In this document: positions 8,644-17,233 of the stretch, piece by piece
Position numbering within the stretch: the stretch's first letter is position 1
How the letters are laid out: each line of letters begins with the position of its first letter
Assembly (NCBI RefSeq): GCF_008247605.1
Contig: NZ_CP043420.1
Coordinates: 558,001 to 622,000 of the forward strand
Reading direction: 5' to 3'
DNA from: Kushneria phosphatilytica
GTDB taxonomy: Bacteria > Pseudomonadota > Gammaproteobacteria > Pseudomonadales > Halomonadaceae
Length of the DNA stretch: 64,000 nt
Position numbers and translations under genes: made by a program
Notes under the pieces: generated by a model
Seen by the model: only the letters and a program-made list of their open reading frames with translations
Database searches by the model: none
Told to the model about the DNA's origin: nothing

Positions 8644-9417
8644 CTAGAAGTGATAATTGATGAACGCCCCGGCCCGCCACTGCGTCGCATCGCCGATGTC
8701 GTCAACGATCGGGCTGTCTTTCGCATCACCGGTCAGGCGGGCTACGCCGACCAGGCCGGTGATCGACCATTGGCGGGTAATGTAGTAACTGAGCGAGGCA
8801 TCGGTGCCGATCGAAAAGTAGCCGTTATCCGGATTGTAGGCGTCGATGCCCGAGCGCGTGCTTTCACGTTGCGAAACACTGAACAGATCGTCAGTCCAGG
8901 CCGCGCTGGTATAGCTGACACGTGGGCCAAGGGTAAAGGCGGCGCGCTCACCGAGGCGCGTTACGTAGGTAGCGCCAAATCTGAACCTGTAGCCATCGAT
9001 ATCGCCGGTGAAAGGCGTCTCGACAGAAGCCTTGTAGCGCCAGGCATCGTCACGATAGCTCACACGCAGCCCGGCGGTTGCGCCGCCGTCGACCTTGTCC
9101 AGATCATCAAGGTCTCCATCATCATCACGCCCAAACGTGTAGCCGATAAACGGTGCAACGCGCCACTTGTCCTGGTGCACCACATTCCAGCCGATGCCAT
9201 CGGTGACGCTGACGAAAAAGGTATCACCGTAGCTGACATCCAGTGCCGGCCTGGCCTTCCACTCGTAGTCGTCGCTACCCAGGTAGTCGGGGCTGTAGAG
9301 TCCCCCGGCGCCAATGGTGCCTTCCCAGCCGGGTGATTGAGCTTGTGCCACGCCGGTGAGCAGTAAACCGCCGAGCATCCATGGCGAGCGCAAAACCTTG
9401 TATGAAAATGTTGGCAT
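8644..9417 (-). CDS. MipA/OmpV family outer membrane protein
   Basis: 257 residues with a signal peptide (cleavage probably after GVAQA) and alternating beta strands ending in a terminal Phe (NYHF), as expected of an outer membrane barrel. GTIGAGGLYSPDYLGSDDYEWKARP is the family's usual opening strand and loop. The family includes scaffolding (MipA) and porin-like or osmosensitive (OmpV) proteins. It lies 70 bases after the TAXI-TRAP permease gene on the same strand, so it may be the outer membrane entry for that transporter's substrate; that link is inference. It is convergent with polA. Confidence 0.85.
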   Translation of the reverse strand: MPTFSYKVLRSPWMLGGLLLTGVAQAQSPGWEGTIGAGGLYSPDYLGSDDYEWKARPALDVSYGDTFFVSVTDGIGWNVVHQDKWRVAPFIGYTFGRDDDGDLDDLDKVDGGATAGLRVSYRDDAWRYKASVETPFTGDIDGYRFRFGATYVTRLGERAAFTLGPRVSYTSAAWTDDLFSVSQRESTRSGIDAYNPDNGYFSIGTDASLSYYITRQWSITGLVGVARLTGDAKDSPIVDDIGDATQWRAGAFINYHF

Positions 9418-9487
9418 GTAGGTTGCTCCAGGCCCTTGAGCGTTAATGAACGAGCATGAACATACAAGGATGCGTCTGAAAGTCCAG

Positions 9488-11425
9488 TCAGGTTGTCCGC
9501 GAAGAGATCGGGTGATGACGCCGTGTCACCCACCATTGGCCGGTCAACAAGGCAATGACAGTGACTGTTCCCAGCAGAGTGCCGGTGATCCCCGGAACCA
9601 GAATGACCATGGCGGCCAGCAGTAACAGGAGACGAAGTGGCCAGCCGGCGCGACCGAACCCCTGACCGACGATGGCGATATTGAGTGCCACCATTGCCAG
9701 AAGGCTGACGATTGCGATTCCGATCTGTTCGGGAAGCGAGCCCTCGATCAGCAAGAGCTCCGGTCGTGCCACGAATAAAAAGGGCAGGAAAAATCCCGGC
9801 AGACCCAGTTTGACGGCCTGCATTGATGTGGCGAAGTACGGAGCTTCGGAGATGCGTGCTGCGATCAGCGACGCCACTGCCACGGGCGGCGTCAGTGCAG
9901 AGAAGATTGCGAAATAAAGTACAAACATATGGGCTGCCATCATGCTCAGTCCCATATCGATCAATGCGGGAGCGGTCAGCAGGGCCACCAGGATATAGGC
10001 GGCTGATGTTGGCAGACCCAGTCCGAAAGCCAGACACGCCAGAGCGGCGATAGCCAGCATGATGGCGAGGTTGCCGTCTGCGACACTCAACATCAGGTAA
10101 GACAGCTTCTGAGCGAATCCCGTCGCTGTGAGGACTTCGACAAAGATACCAATGACCGCCACGATAACGGCAATGCTGGCGCCGCTTGTGCCCCCTTCGC
10201 GTAGTCCCTCGAGCAGACGCACGAAAGCTGCCCGGAGCCCTTTCAGTGGCTGTTGGTGATGCCGGGCTGCGGCACTGATGAGTTCCAGAACCATGATCGC
10301 CAGGCAGCCATAGGCAGCGGCATAGGCCGGTGGCATCTGACTCATCAGCAGATAGACCAGCAATGCGATCGCGAACAGTAGATGTCCGTAGCGTGCCAGC
10401 AGGGTTTTGGCGGGGGGAATATCGTCCATGGACTGACCCTGCAATTGATCCTGATCACGCACTGCTTGCAGGTGGATGGAGAACAGCAGGTAGAAATAGT
10501 AAAGCAGGGCGGGAAGGGTCGCTGCCAGAATGACTTCGTCGTAAGGGATACCGGTCACACCGACCATCAGGAAAGCTGTCAGCCCCATGACCGGTGGCGT
10601 CATCTGCCCCCCGGTCGAGGCGACTGCCTCGACGGCGCCTGCGAAGGGCGCTCTGAAGCCCGTACGCTTCATCAGGGGAATGGTCATGGTGCCTGTGCTG
10701 GCGATGTTGGCCACCGTACTGCCCGATATCATGCCCATGAATGCGCTGGCGAGTACTGCAATCTTGGCCTGGCCACCGCGGGAATTGCCCGCGAGTTTGG
10801 TGGCGAAGCCCATGATGAAGTCGATGCCACCGGTTGATTTCAGCAGGCCTGCAAACACCATGAATGCGAAAATGGTACCGGCGGAGAGTGCAGTGAGCGA
10901 GCCGAGTACCCCCTGAAAATTGGGGATCGAAGCATAAGAGATCAGACGCTCGAAGCTCAGCCCGGAGTGATGCAGCACCTCGGTTGGCATGAGGTTGCCA
11001 TAGTAGCCGTAGAGCAGACCGAGTGCGCCGATGATGGGGATGGTGGCGCCCCATTGCTGCCAGGCAGCGATCAGAGCGAGAACGATGAGCGCGCAGCCCA
11101 CCACGACGTCCCGGTGCTCGGGGCCGAAGACCCGCTCGGTCGTCAGCCCCTGATACTCGACCAGGACGTAGCCGGCGCTGACGACAGCAGCCACGAAAAG
11201 CAGCGAGAAAGCGAGGCGTGCGAGGGCGCGAGTACTCTGACCAGCGGCAAGGGCAAAGACGATGAGCAGTGACAGGCCGAGATGCAAAGCCTTGAATTGT
11301 CCCGCCGGCAAATAGAAGACAAAGGTCTGCGTCAGGTGCGTAGCGACCATGACGAGCGTCAGCAACAGCACCAGGTTATGTGCATTACAGTAGTCGCGTT
11401 CGGCATGAAGCAGGGGTGGGTTCAT
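9488..11425 (-). CDS. TRAP transporter permease, fused small and large subunits (TAXI type)
   Basis: 645 residues with many hydrophobic helices. The N-terminal quarter corresponds to the small DctQ-like part, the rest to the 12-helix DctM-like part: SGLLKSTGGIDF-type loop, FMGMISGSTVANIASTGTMTIPLM and GGQMTPPVMGLTAFLM are family landmarks. Fused permeases pair with TAXI binding proteins, and the gene just upstream encodes one. The complex imports a substrate (often a dicarboxylate or glutamate-like molecule) using a sodium gradient. The ATG at 11425 has only a weak ribosome site. It lies 77 bases after the binding protein gene and is probably cotranscribed with it. Confidence 0.93.
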   Translation of the reverse strand: MNPPLLHAERDYCNAHNLVLLLTLVMVATHLTQTFVFYLPAGQFKALHLGLSLLIVFALAAGQSTRALARLAFSLLFVAAVVSAGYVLVEYQGLTTERVFGPEHRDVVVGCALIVLALIAAWQQWGATIPIIGALGLLYGYYGNLMPTEVLHHSGLSFERLISYASIPNFQGVLGSLTALSAGTIFAFMVFAGLLKSTGGIDFIMGFATKLAGNSRGGQAKIAVLASAFMGMISGSTVANIASTGTMTIPLMKRTGFRAPFAGAVEAVASTGGQMTPPVMGLTAFLMVGVTGIPYDEVILAATLPALLYYFYLLFSIHLQAVRDQDQLQGQSMDDIPPAKTLLARYGHLLFAIALLVYLLMSQMPPAYAAAYGCLAIMVLELISAAARHHQQPLKGLRAAFVRLLEGLREGGTSGASIAVIVAVIGIFVEVLTATGFAQKLSYLMLSVADGNLAIMLAIAALACLAFGLGLPTSAAYILVALLTAPALIDMGLSMMAAHMFVLYFAIFSALTPPVAVASLIAARISEAPYFATSMQAVKLGLPGFFLPFLFVARPELLLIEGSLPEQIGIAIVSLLAMVALNIAIVGQGFGRAGWPLRLLLLLAAMVILVPGITGTLLGTVTVIALLTGQWWVTRRHHPISSRTT

Positions 11426-11502
11426 GGCATTGACCGCCTGGCAAGTGTCTCAGGGAGAAATACCCGCGACCCTCTCCCGGTCAGAGGAAGAGGGCATGCA
11501 GG

Positions 11503-12522
11503 CTATGCAGAGACGGGATCAGCAATGATCAATTGCTCGTCCCAGACCCCTTTTTCCTTGAAGTAGCGAGCCGCGCCGGCGTTGACCGGATAATCGGGCA
11601 GCAGATATCGGGTAGCGAACCCGGCGCTGACGTCCTTCAACTGACTGCCTACCTTGCGCACCTCTTCACTGTTATCGAAGATGGCCTTGCAGACCTGGTA
11701 GGCTTCGTCATCGGTCACATCCGGGCTGGCTGCCAGTACGCCCGAAATCGCCGGGATCAGCATTTCACCCTCAACGTGTTTCCACTGTTCACTGCTGACG
11801 GTGCTCTTGAGCAGACCACCATTGATGCCTCTGGCCTTGTCGAGCGTCTCCTGCTCGATCGGCAGCACACGAAAGGGCGTCGAGGTATTGATCTCTTCCA
11901 GCGAAGGCGAGGCTCGGCCATTGGTCAACACGGCGGGGATGGCATCGACCGCGCCCGATTTGAAGGCGTTGAAGGTGTCGTTCCAGGAGCCATAGGTCCA
12001 GTCGACACTGTCGGCCACACCAGCTGCCTGTAGCAGTGCCTGATACATGATCGCCGTCGCACCGCCTGCCGAGGAAGGCATGATGCGTTTGCCAGCCAGA
12101 TCGGCGTAGCTCCGGATATTCGAGTCCGCACGTACGATCAACGGAATATTCCATACCGTGTAGGCGCAGACCTGACGCGCATCGACCGGTGCCCGAAAGG
12201 GTTTTTTACCCTGGGTTGCCACGGGCCAATCGGTAGATGTGGTTTGCCCGAAGTCGATCTCGCCACGCTGGATCAGTGCCATGTTCTCGGCACCGCCGGA
12301 GGTCGACAGGGTTGAGGTCGGGATATCGCTGTGTCGCTGCACTGCCTGGGCCAGCGCTTCGATAATGATGTATCCCGTGGAGCCGAGGGAGGCCGAGCCC
12401 CATTTCAGTTCGCGTGGTCTGCCTGCTGCGTAACTCAGCCCGGGCATCATCAACAGGCCCGCGCTGGCTACACCGAATTTGAGTAGCTGACGTCTTTTGG
12501 CGTTATGGTCATCCTGATACAT
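11503..12522 (-). CDS. TAXI family TRAP transporter substrate-binding protein
   Basis: 339 residues. The N-terminus AKRRQLLKFGVASAGLLMMPGLSYA reads as a Tat signal (KRRQLLK), unusual but known for TAXI proteins, so it may be exported folded. The mature part shows LKWGSASLGSTGYIIIEALAQ, IDFGQTTSTD and MPSSAGGATAIMYQALLQAAG, the family pattern. The ATG at 12522 has GAGGG 11 bases upstream; a longer frame to 12576 would run into the GntR gene. It delivers substrate to the permease encoded next. Substrate unknown; the divergent glutamyltransferase suggests a gamma-glutamyl compound or related amino acid derivative. Confidence 0.92.
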   Translation of the reverse strand: MYQDDHNAKRRQLLKFGVASAGLLMMPGLSYAAGRPRELKWGSASLGSTGYIIIEALAQAVQRHSDIPTSTLSTSGGAENMALIQRGEIDFGQTTSTDWPVATQGKKPFRAPVDARQVCAYTVWNIPLIVRADSNIRSYADLAGKRIMPSSAGGATAIMYQALLQAAGVADSVDWTYGSWNDTFNAFKSGAVDAIPAVLTNGRASPSLEEINTSTPFRVLPIEQETLDKARGINGGLLKSTVSSEQWKHVEGEMLIPAISGVLAASPDVTDDEAYQVCKAIFDNSEEVRKVGSQLKDVSAGFATRYLLPDYPVNAGAARYFKEKGVWDEQLIIADPVSA

Positions 12523-12572
12523 GGTCGATAGCCCTCTTGAGTTGTTGTTGCTGGAGTTCGGGTCGCGCGATA

Positions 12573-13340
12573 TCACCGCTCAAGCTGTGTTTTCAGCTCG
12601 ATCGGTCGGTGCTCAGGGTGAAGTTCGAAACGTTGGAAGGTGGCTGGCTTGCCTTCCCGGGTATAGCCGTAGACCTGCCATTGCAGACAGGGTGCAGGCG
12701 TTTTTTCGATTCCCAGGGCCTGACAGGCAGCACTGCTGAAATGACGCATGCAGAGCTGATGCTCAAAACGGGCGGTCAGTAACTGTCTTGAGCGATGGAG
12801 GTATTCATGCAGTGAGAAACCGTCGAAATCGGCGGGCGCCATCTTTAGTAGTTCGTCGGCGAGTGTTATTGGCAGATAAAAGGCGTTGAACGTCCATGGT
12901 TCACCCTCGACCTGAACCAGACGCTCTATGACGGCACACTCGTCCCGGTCGAAGAATTCGGCCAGTTCTCCCTCGATGGGCAGCCGTTGAATACCAACAC
13001 CCTGCAGGGTCAGTGGTAACGGTCTGCCGGAATCGAGAAAACGAAACACTCGAATGTCTTCATAGCGGATGGCCTGGTCACGAATGAAGGTCCCGCGACC
13101 ATGCTGGCGGACGATGATGCCATCATCCGCGAGTGCCTTGAGTGCCTTTTGCAGCGTGCCGAGACTGGCGGGCAGGCGCGTCGATAATTCCTGTTCGGAG
13201 GGCAGCTTGTCTCCCGCAACGAGCCGGCCGCTTTCGATGGCATCGCGTATGGCATTGTAGAAACGAGCGTACTTCGGGACGCCCAGGCGCGTGTTTTCGA
13301 AGTGCGGAAGGCAGACTTCCACGATTTTATCGAGTGTCAT
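12573..13340 (-). CDS. GntR family transcriptional regulator with UTRA domain
   Basis: 255 residues: an N-terminal winged helix-turn-helix (about 22-90, with LPSEQELSTRLPASLGTLQKALKALADDGIIVRQHGRGTFI) followed by a UTRA-type ligand domain (about 110-250) as in the HutC/FarR branch. It lies upstream of the TAXI-TRAP genes on the same strand and opposite the glutamyltransferase gene, so it probably controls both in response to the transported or hydrolysed compound. The start ATG at 13340 has only a weak site. A perfect 16-bp palindrome 41 bases upstream of it is the obvious operator candidate. Confidence 0.9.
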   Translation of the reverse strand: MTLDKIVEVCLPHFENTRLGVPKYARFYNAIRDAIESGRLVAGDKLPSEQELSTRLPASLGTLQKALKALADDGIIVRQHGRGTFIRDQAIRYEDIRVFRFLDSGRPLPLTLQGVGIQRLPIEGELAEFFDRDECAVIERLVQVEGEPWTFNAFYLPITLADELLKMAPADFDGFSLHEYLHRSRQLLTARFEHQLCMRHFSSAACQALGIEKTPAPCLQWQVYGYTREGKPATFQRFELHPEHRPIELKTQLER

Positions 13341-13380
13341 GGTACAACCCGCTATCGTTTCCGGGAGCGCTATTCACTAA

Positions 13381-13396
13381 ATAGCTATATAGCTAT
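13381..13396. promoter_or_regulatory. Perfect 16-bp palindrome, probable GntR operator
   Basis: ATAGCTATATAGCTAT is its own reverse complement and is also two tandem copies of ATAGCTAT. Partial outer symmetry (CACTA at 13375-13379, TAGTG at 13399-13403) extends it. It lies between the divergent GntR and glutamyltransferase genes, where an autoregulating repressor would bind. Confidence 0.65.
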
Positions 13397-13492
13397 GATA
13401 GTGCCGAGTCCTCATGCTATCTTCAAGTCCTTTTCCGGCGCCTGGCTGAAGCTGATCCCGGGCGCTTAACCTTCCTGTCAGCGAGAGAGTCG

Positions 13493-15286
13493 ATGGCGAT
13501 ATCCTCCCCCTTTACTACCCGACCCGAGATCAAGGGGACCTTCGGTGCCATCAGCAGTACACACTGGCTGGCGTCCAGTGTTGGCATGGCAATGCTGGAA
13601 AAGGGGGGAAACGCTTTTGATGCCGCCGTGGCTGCCGGATTTGTGCTTCAGATTGTCGAACCGCATCTGAACGGCCCGGGTGGTGAAGTGCCCATTATCG
13701 TCAAGCGTCCGGGAGACGAGTCACCGACCGTCATCTGTGGTCAGGGCGTGACGCCGGCGGCCGCTACGCCGGAACGGTTCGCGGCACTCGGGCTTGGCAC
13801 GGTGCCTGGTACGGGGCTGCTGCCGGCGGTAGTGCCGGGGGCCTTCGATGCCTGGATGCTGCTATTGCGTGATTATGGCTCGCTCCCTCTGGCAACGGTG
13901 CTGGCCCCTGCCATCGGCTATGCCCGCGACGGTTTTCCACTGCTGGCACGGGCCGTGTCATCGATTATTCCGGTGGTCGACTATTTTCAACGTGAGTGGC
14001 CCTCTTCGGCCGAGCAATGGCTGGTAGACGGTCGTGCTCCTCGGCCGGATGCGCTGTTTCGCTCACCGACGATCGCTGCCACTTACCAGCGTATTGTCGA
14101 CGAAGCCAGTGCGGCAGGAGGGAGCAGGGAAGCCCGGATCGAGCGTGCCAGGGCCTGCTTCTACGAGGGATTTGTTGCCGAAGCGATCGATGACTTCTAT
14201 CGCCGGGAAGCGTTAATGGACAGCACCGGAGAGCGTCATCAGGGACTGTTGAGCGGAGATGATATGGCGCAGTGGCGTGCCAGCTACGAGCCAACGCTCA
14301 GCTACGATTATGCCGGCTATACGGTGCACAAGACCGGTCCATGGGGGCAGGGGCCGGTCTTTCTACAGCAGCTGGCGCTGCTGAAGGACATTGATTTTGA
14401 TGCCATGACGGGGGACAGCGCCGAATTTGTCCATACCGTCACTGAAGCAGCCAAACTGGCCTTTGCTGATCGGGAAGCCTGGTATGGTGACCCGTTGTTC
14501 AGTGATGTGCCGATACAGCAACTGCTGAGCGAGCCTTATAATCGAAAGCGCAGGCAGTTGCTGAGCGAGTCGGCTTCAGTCGCCATGCGCCCCGGGCTCC
14601 CCGGTGGTGAGACAAACCTGAAGGCCATGCTGGCGCTTGCCGGCAGCGAGCCGACGATAGGGCCGGGGGGCGGTGAGCCTACGTTTGCTCCACTACCGGA
14701 AGTCGAAGGCGATACGGTTCATCTCGATGTGGCTGACCGCTTTGGCAATATGGTGTCGGCGACGCCCAGCGGTGGCTGGTTGCAGAGCTCACCGGCGGTA
14801 CCCGGGCTGGGGTTCTCGATTTCAACGCGGGCACAGATGACCTGGCTGACCCCGGGTCTTCCTTCATCGCTTCGACCTCGCATGCGCCCCCGGACAACGC
14901 TGACCCCCACGCTGGTAACGCGCGATGGCGAGGGTTACATGGCACTCGGATCTCCTGGAGGCGACCAGCAGGATCAGTGGAGTCTGATCGTATTTCTGCG
15001 TCACGTGCATTACCACATGGGGTTGCAGGCGGCGATCGATGCCCCCTTGTTTCAGATGCGCCACTTTCCGGCTTCGTTCCATCCGCGTGAACACGTGCTC
15101 AACCGGCTCATCATCGAAGGCCGTTTCCCCCCCTCGACCCTGTGCTCACTGCGCGAGCGCGGCCATGAGATACGCATTCAGGACGACTGGGCACTCGGGC
15201 GCGTATGCGCTGTTTCCCGCCGCGACGGTATGATTCATGCCGGGGCTACACCCCGTCATATGCAGGGATATGCCATCGGTCGCTGA
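13493..15286 (+). CDS. Gamma-glutamyltransferase family Ntn-hydrolase
   Basis: 597 residues without a signal peptide, so probably cytoplasmic, unlike classical periplasmic GGT. The N-terminal part has LEKGGNAFDAAVAAGFVLQIVEPHLNGPGGE, the family signature for the large subunit; the expected autoprocessing nucleophile is Thr408 in GDTVHLDVADRFGNMVS, and GSPGGDQQDQW follows in the small subunit. The family cleaves gamma-glutamyl bonds, but several members act on other amides (acyl side chains, gamma-glutamylated amines). The gene is divergent from a GntR regulator and a TAXI-TRAP importer, suggesting it breaks down the imported compound. No clear Shine-Dalgarno is evident before the ATG at 13493, where upstream GAGAGAG is the best candidate. 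Confidence 0.88.
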   Translation: MAISSPFTTRPEIKGTFGAISSTHWLASSVGMAMLEKGGNAFDAAVAAGFVLQIVEPHLNGPGGEVPIIVKRPGDESPTVICGQGVTPAAATPERFAALGLGTVPGTGLLPAVVPGAFDAWMLLLRDYGSLPLATVLAPAIGYARDGFPLLARAVSSIIPVVDYFQREWPSSAEQWLVDGRAPRPDALFRSPTIAATYQRIVDEASAAGGSREARIERARACFYEGFVAEAIDDFYRREALMDSTGERHQGLLSGDDMAQWRASYEPTLSYDYAGYTVHKTGPWGQGPVFLQQLALLKDIDFDAMTGDSAEFVHTVTEAAKLAFADREAWYGDPLFSDVPIQQLLSEPYNRKRRQLLSESASVAMRPGLPGGETNLKAMLALAGSEPTIGPGGGEPTFAPLPEVEGDTVHLDVADRFGNMVSATPSGGWLQSSPAVPGLGFSISTRAQMTWLTPGLPSSLRPRMRPRTTLTPTLVTRDGEGYMALGSPGGDQQDQWSLIVFLRHVHYHMGLQAAIDAPLFQMRHFPASFHPREHVLNRLIIEGRFPPSTLCSLRERGHEIRIQDDWALGRVCAVSRRDGMIHAGATPRHMQGYAIGR

Positions 15287-15433
15287 ATAGGCCCTGTACC
15301 GGCCCTTGCAGGCGCCATCTCCCTGGCTCTGCCGAGATCAGCAGAAGGTCGGGGCGCGATCTGAATCTGTTTTTACTCATCTAACCTGCTTTAGCGCGTT
15401 CCGGCTTTTTCTCTGCAATCCTTCCATCGATTC

Positions 15434-16102
15434 ATGTTCCCGCGATTGCAGAGGCATCAGGTGCTCAACTGGCTGAACCTGCCCTGGCACTGGCTGTTGG
15501 CCAATGTCAAGGTTTTCAATGCATTAACGACCTTCGCCACGCTGCTCGTCTGGGCCGGTTTTCTGCAGGTCTTTCTGCATCAGGTCCATATTGCCCGACG
15601 TCCCAGGCTGATCATCAATCGCGTGCTCGGCAATCACATCAACGCCTATTTTCTGATCGGTAACATGAGCAGTGGCGAGGCGTTTGTCGATTCGATCATT
15701 GCCCGGGTCGGGACCTCGCAGGGCGTCTGGGAACTGGATATCACCGATATCTTCGAAGAGGATATCGTCATCGATGAATTTGAAGGGGATCGCTCCCAGC
15801 GGGCAACCCGGCGACGGACGCTCAGCCAGGGACAGTGTCTGGCCGGTATCACCTTCAACACCCTGATCCGGCGGGCAGCCGAAGCGCATGGCGTGACGTG
15901 GGGAGACAAGGAACACCCGCTGCACCATCCGGAGCTGCGGGTTGATGAGGTCGAATTGCGACTGGGGGTGTTTCACGGCGCCGAAAAGCGCTACCTGGAA
16001 GCACGGCGGCGCTTTCTGCTTGAAAACGCCCAGGGGGCATTCAGCGTGCAGCCGGATGCGATGGTGACGCATCAGCGCAATCGGCGGTATCGCCCGCGCT
16101 GA
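15434..16102 (+). CDS. Membrane-anchored protein of unknown function
   Basis: 222 residues. One clear membrane segment near the N-terminus (ALTTFATLLVWAGFLQVFLHQV, about 34-55) is followed by a soluble domain rich in beta-type sequence (LIINRVLGNHINAYFLIGNMSSGEAFVDSIIARV) and a basic C-terminus (RRRFLLENAQ, RNRRYRPR). I do not recognise the family. The 5' region has no good ribosome site, so the true start might differ, but the hydrophobic segment favours a start near 15434. It stands alone between the glutamyltransferase and Crp/Fnr genes, convergent with the latter. Confidence 0.6.
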   Translation: MFPRLQRHQVLNWLNLPWHWLLANVKVFNALTTFATLLVWAGFLQVFLHQVHIARRPRLIINRVLGNHINAYFLIGNMSSGEAFVDSIIARVGTSQGVWELDITDIFEEDIVIDEFEGDRSQRATRRRTLSQGQCLAGITFNTLIRRAAEAHGVTWGDKEHPLHHPELRVDEVELRLGVFHGAEKRYLEARRRFLLENAQGAFSVQPDAMVTHQRNRRYRPR

Positions 16103-16144
16103 GCATGGTTATCGGCATCGGCCGGTGTCATGAACCGGACTCGC

Positions 16145-16882
16145 TTACTGGCGTGTATCGATAACCGATGAGGCGCCCAGATACCCTTCCGAAAATCCGG
16201 CGAATTCTTTAAGGCGTGCCAGATCGGGGATATCGACCTGGTGCCGGTAGCGCCGGGCAAGGCCTTCAGTGTTGAGATGCGTAAAGGTTCGGCTGACATG
16301 AACGGCCGAGAGCCCCGTAACATCTGCCAGAATTTCCTGTGACAGTGGCAGTCGAAACTGCGATGTCATGTTCGAATTCATGCGCTGTAGTCGCGTATAC
16401 ATCTCGCATAGCAGGTGGGCAATGCGTGTGGCGGCATCACGCCGTCCCAGATTGATCATTCGCTCGACCAGAATGGACTGCTGGGTCGCCGCTGCCGCAA
16501 AGATGACGCGGGTCAGCTTGCTGGATTGATCGAAGACTTCGGTCAAATGACGATAGGGAAAACGGCAGACCGTGCAGTCGGTCACCGTTCTGACACCCGC
16601 CTGGTGCTCCGACTGAGCAAATTCACGCAGACCGGCAATGTCACCGGGTAGCAGAATGTCCAGAATCAGCCGAGTTCCATCTTCCATCGAATAGTAGCTG
16701 CAGGCCCAGCCCTTGCTGATCACAGCCATGTCACCCGCTGAATCGCCTTCTCGCCAGAGGTCTTCTCCAGCCGCAATATCTTCCGGCGAGCGCTCAAGCG
16801 TATTCAGCAGCTCGACTTCGCGTTCGTTGAAACGAGCATAATGCTGCAGTTGGCTGACCATGCAGCTTTGGGAATGTGCCAC
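16145..16882 (-). CDS. Crp/Fnr family transcriptional regulator
   Basis: 245 residues: a cyclic-nucleotide-binding-like domain (about 20-130, with LWREGDSAGDMAVISKGWACSYYSMEDGTRLILDILLPGDIAGL) and a C-terminal winged helix (LPLSQEILADVTGLSAVHVSRTFTHLNTEGLARR, about 180-215). No N-terminal cysteine cluster of the Fnr type is present, so it is not an oxygen sensor of that kind. The GTG start at 16882 is supported by AGGGAGGA 6 bases upstream. No linked target operon is obvious; it is divergent from gnd with a 351-base gap. Confidence 0.88.
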   Translation of the reverse strand: MAHSQSCMVSQLQHYARFNEREVELLNTLERSPEDIAAGEDLWREGDSAGDMAVISKGWACSYYSMEDGTRLILDILLPGDIAGLREFAQSEHQAGVRTVTDCTVCRFPYRHLTEVFDQSSKLTRVIFAAAATQQSILVERMINLGRRDAATRIAHLLCEMYTRLQRMNSNMTSQFRLPLSQEILADVTGLSAVHVSRTFTHLNTEGLARRYRHQVDIPDLARLKEFAGFSEGYLGASSVIDTRQ

Positions 16883-17233
16883 GGCGTTCCTCCCTGAGCG
16901 CTCCGAGGTGTGTCGAATGTCAAATCAATAGGGTTCACGCGGGCTGTTTTGTGGTCATGCCTGCGCGGGAAGGCAAGCATAATGAATGCCTGCGCTGCAT
17001 GCCGTTGATCCAGGTTATGGCGAAGCTCTGAGCCCGGTTTTTCATGTTGCCCGATACTCACGGGAGCCGTGCTGCAGGAGCCACTGGTGTGGCATGTGCA
17101 GCCATGTCTGTCATTGCTGATGATTATCGTTTCAATCGGCCCGCGCCCGGAGGCCACGAGTGCGTTACACTGCTCGGATCAATGACCGACCGCCCGGAGG
17201 GTGGTCACTTTCGGATCATGGAGTGAATGTTCA
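16883..17233. other. Intergenic region between Crp/Fnr gene and gnd
   Basis: About 350 bases with no convincing gene; the frames here lack ribosome sites and domain signal. It must carry the divergent promoters for the regulator and gnd. I could not pick out a strong -35/-10 pair or a regulator site. Confidence 0.4.

Noticed and set aside
16804..17157. 117-residue frame in the Crp/Fnr - gnd gap
   Set aside because: Overlaps the regulator's start, has no ribosome site and no recognisable pattern.
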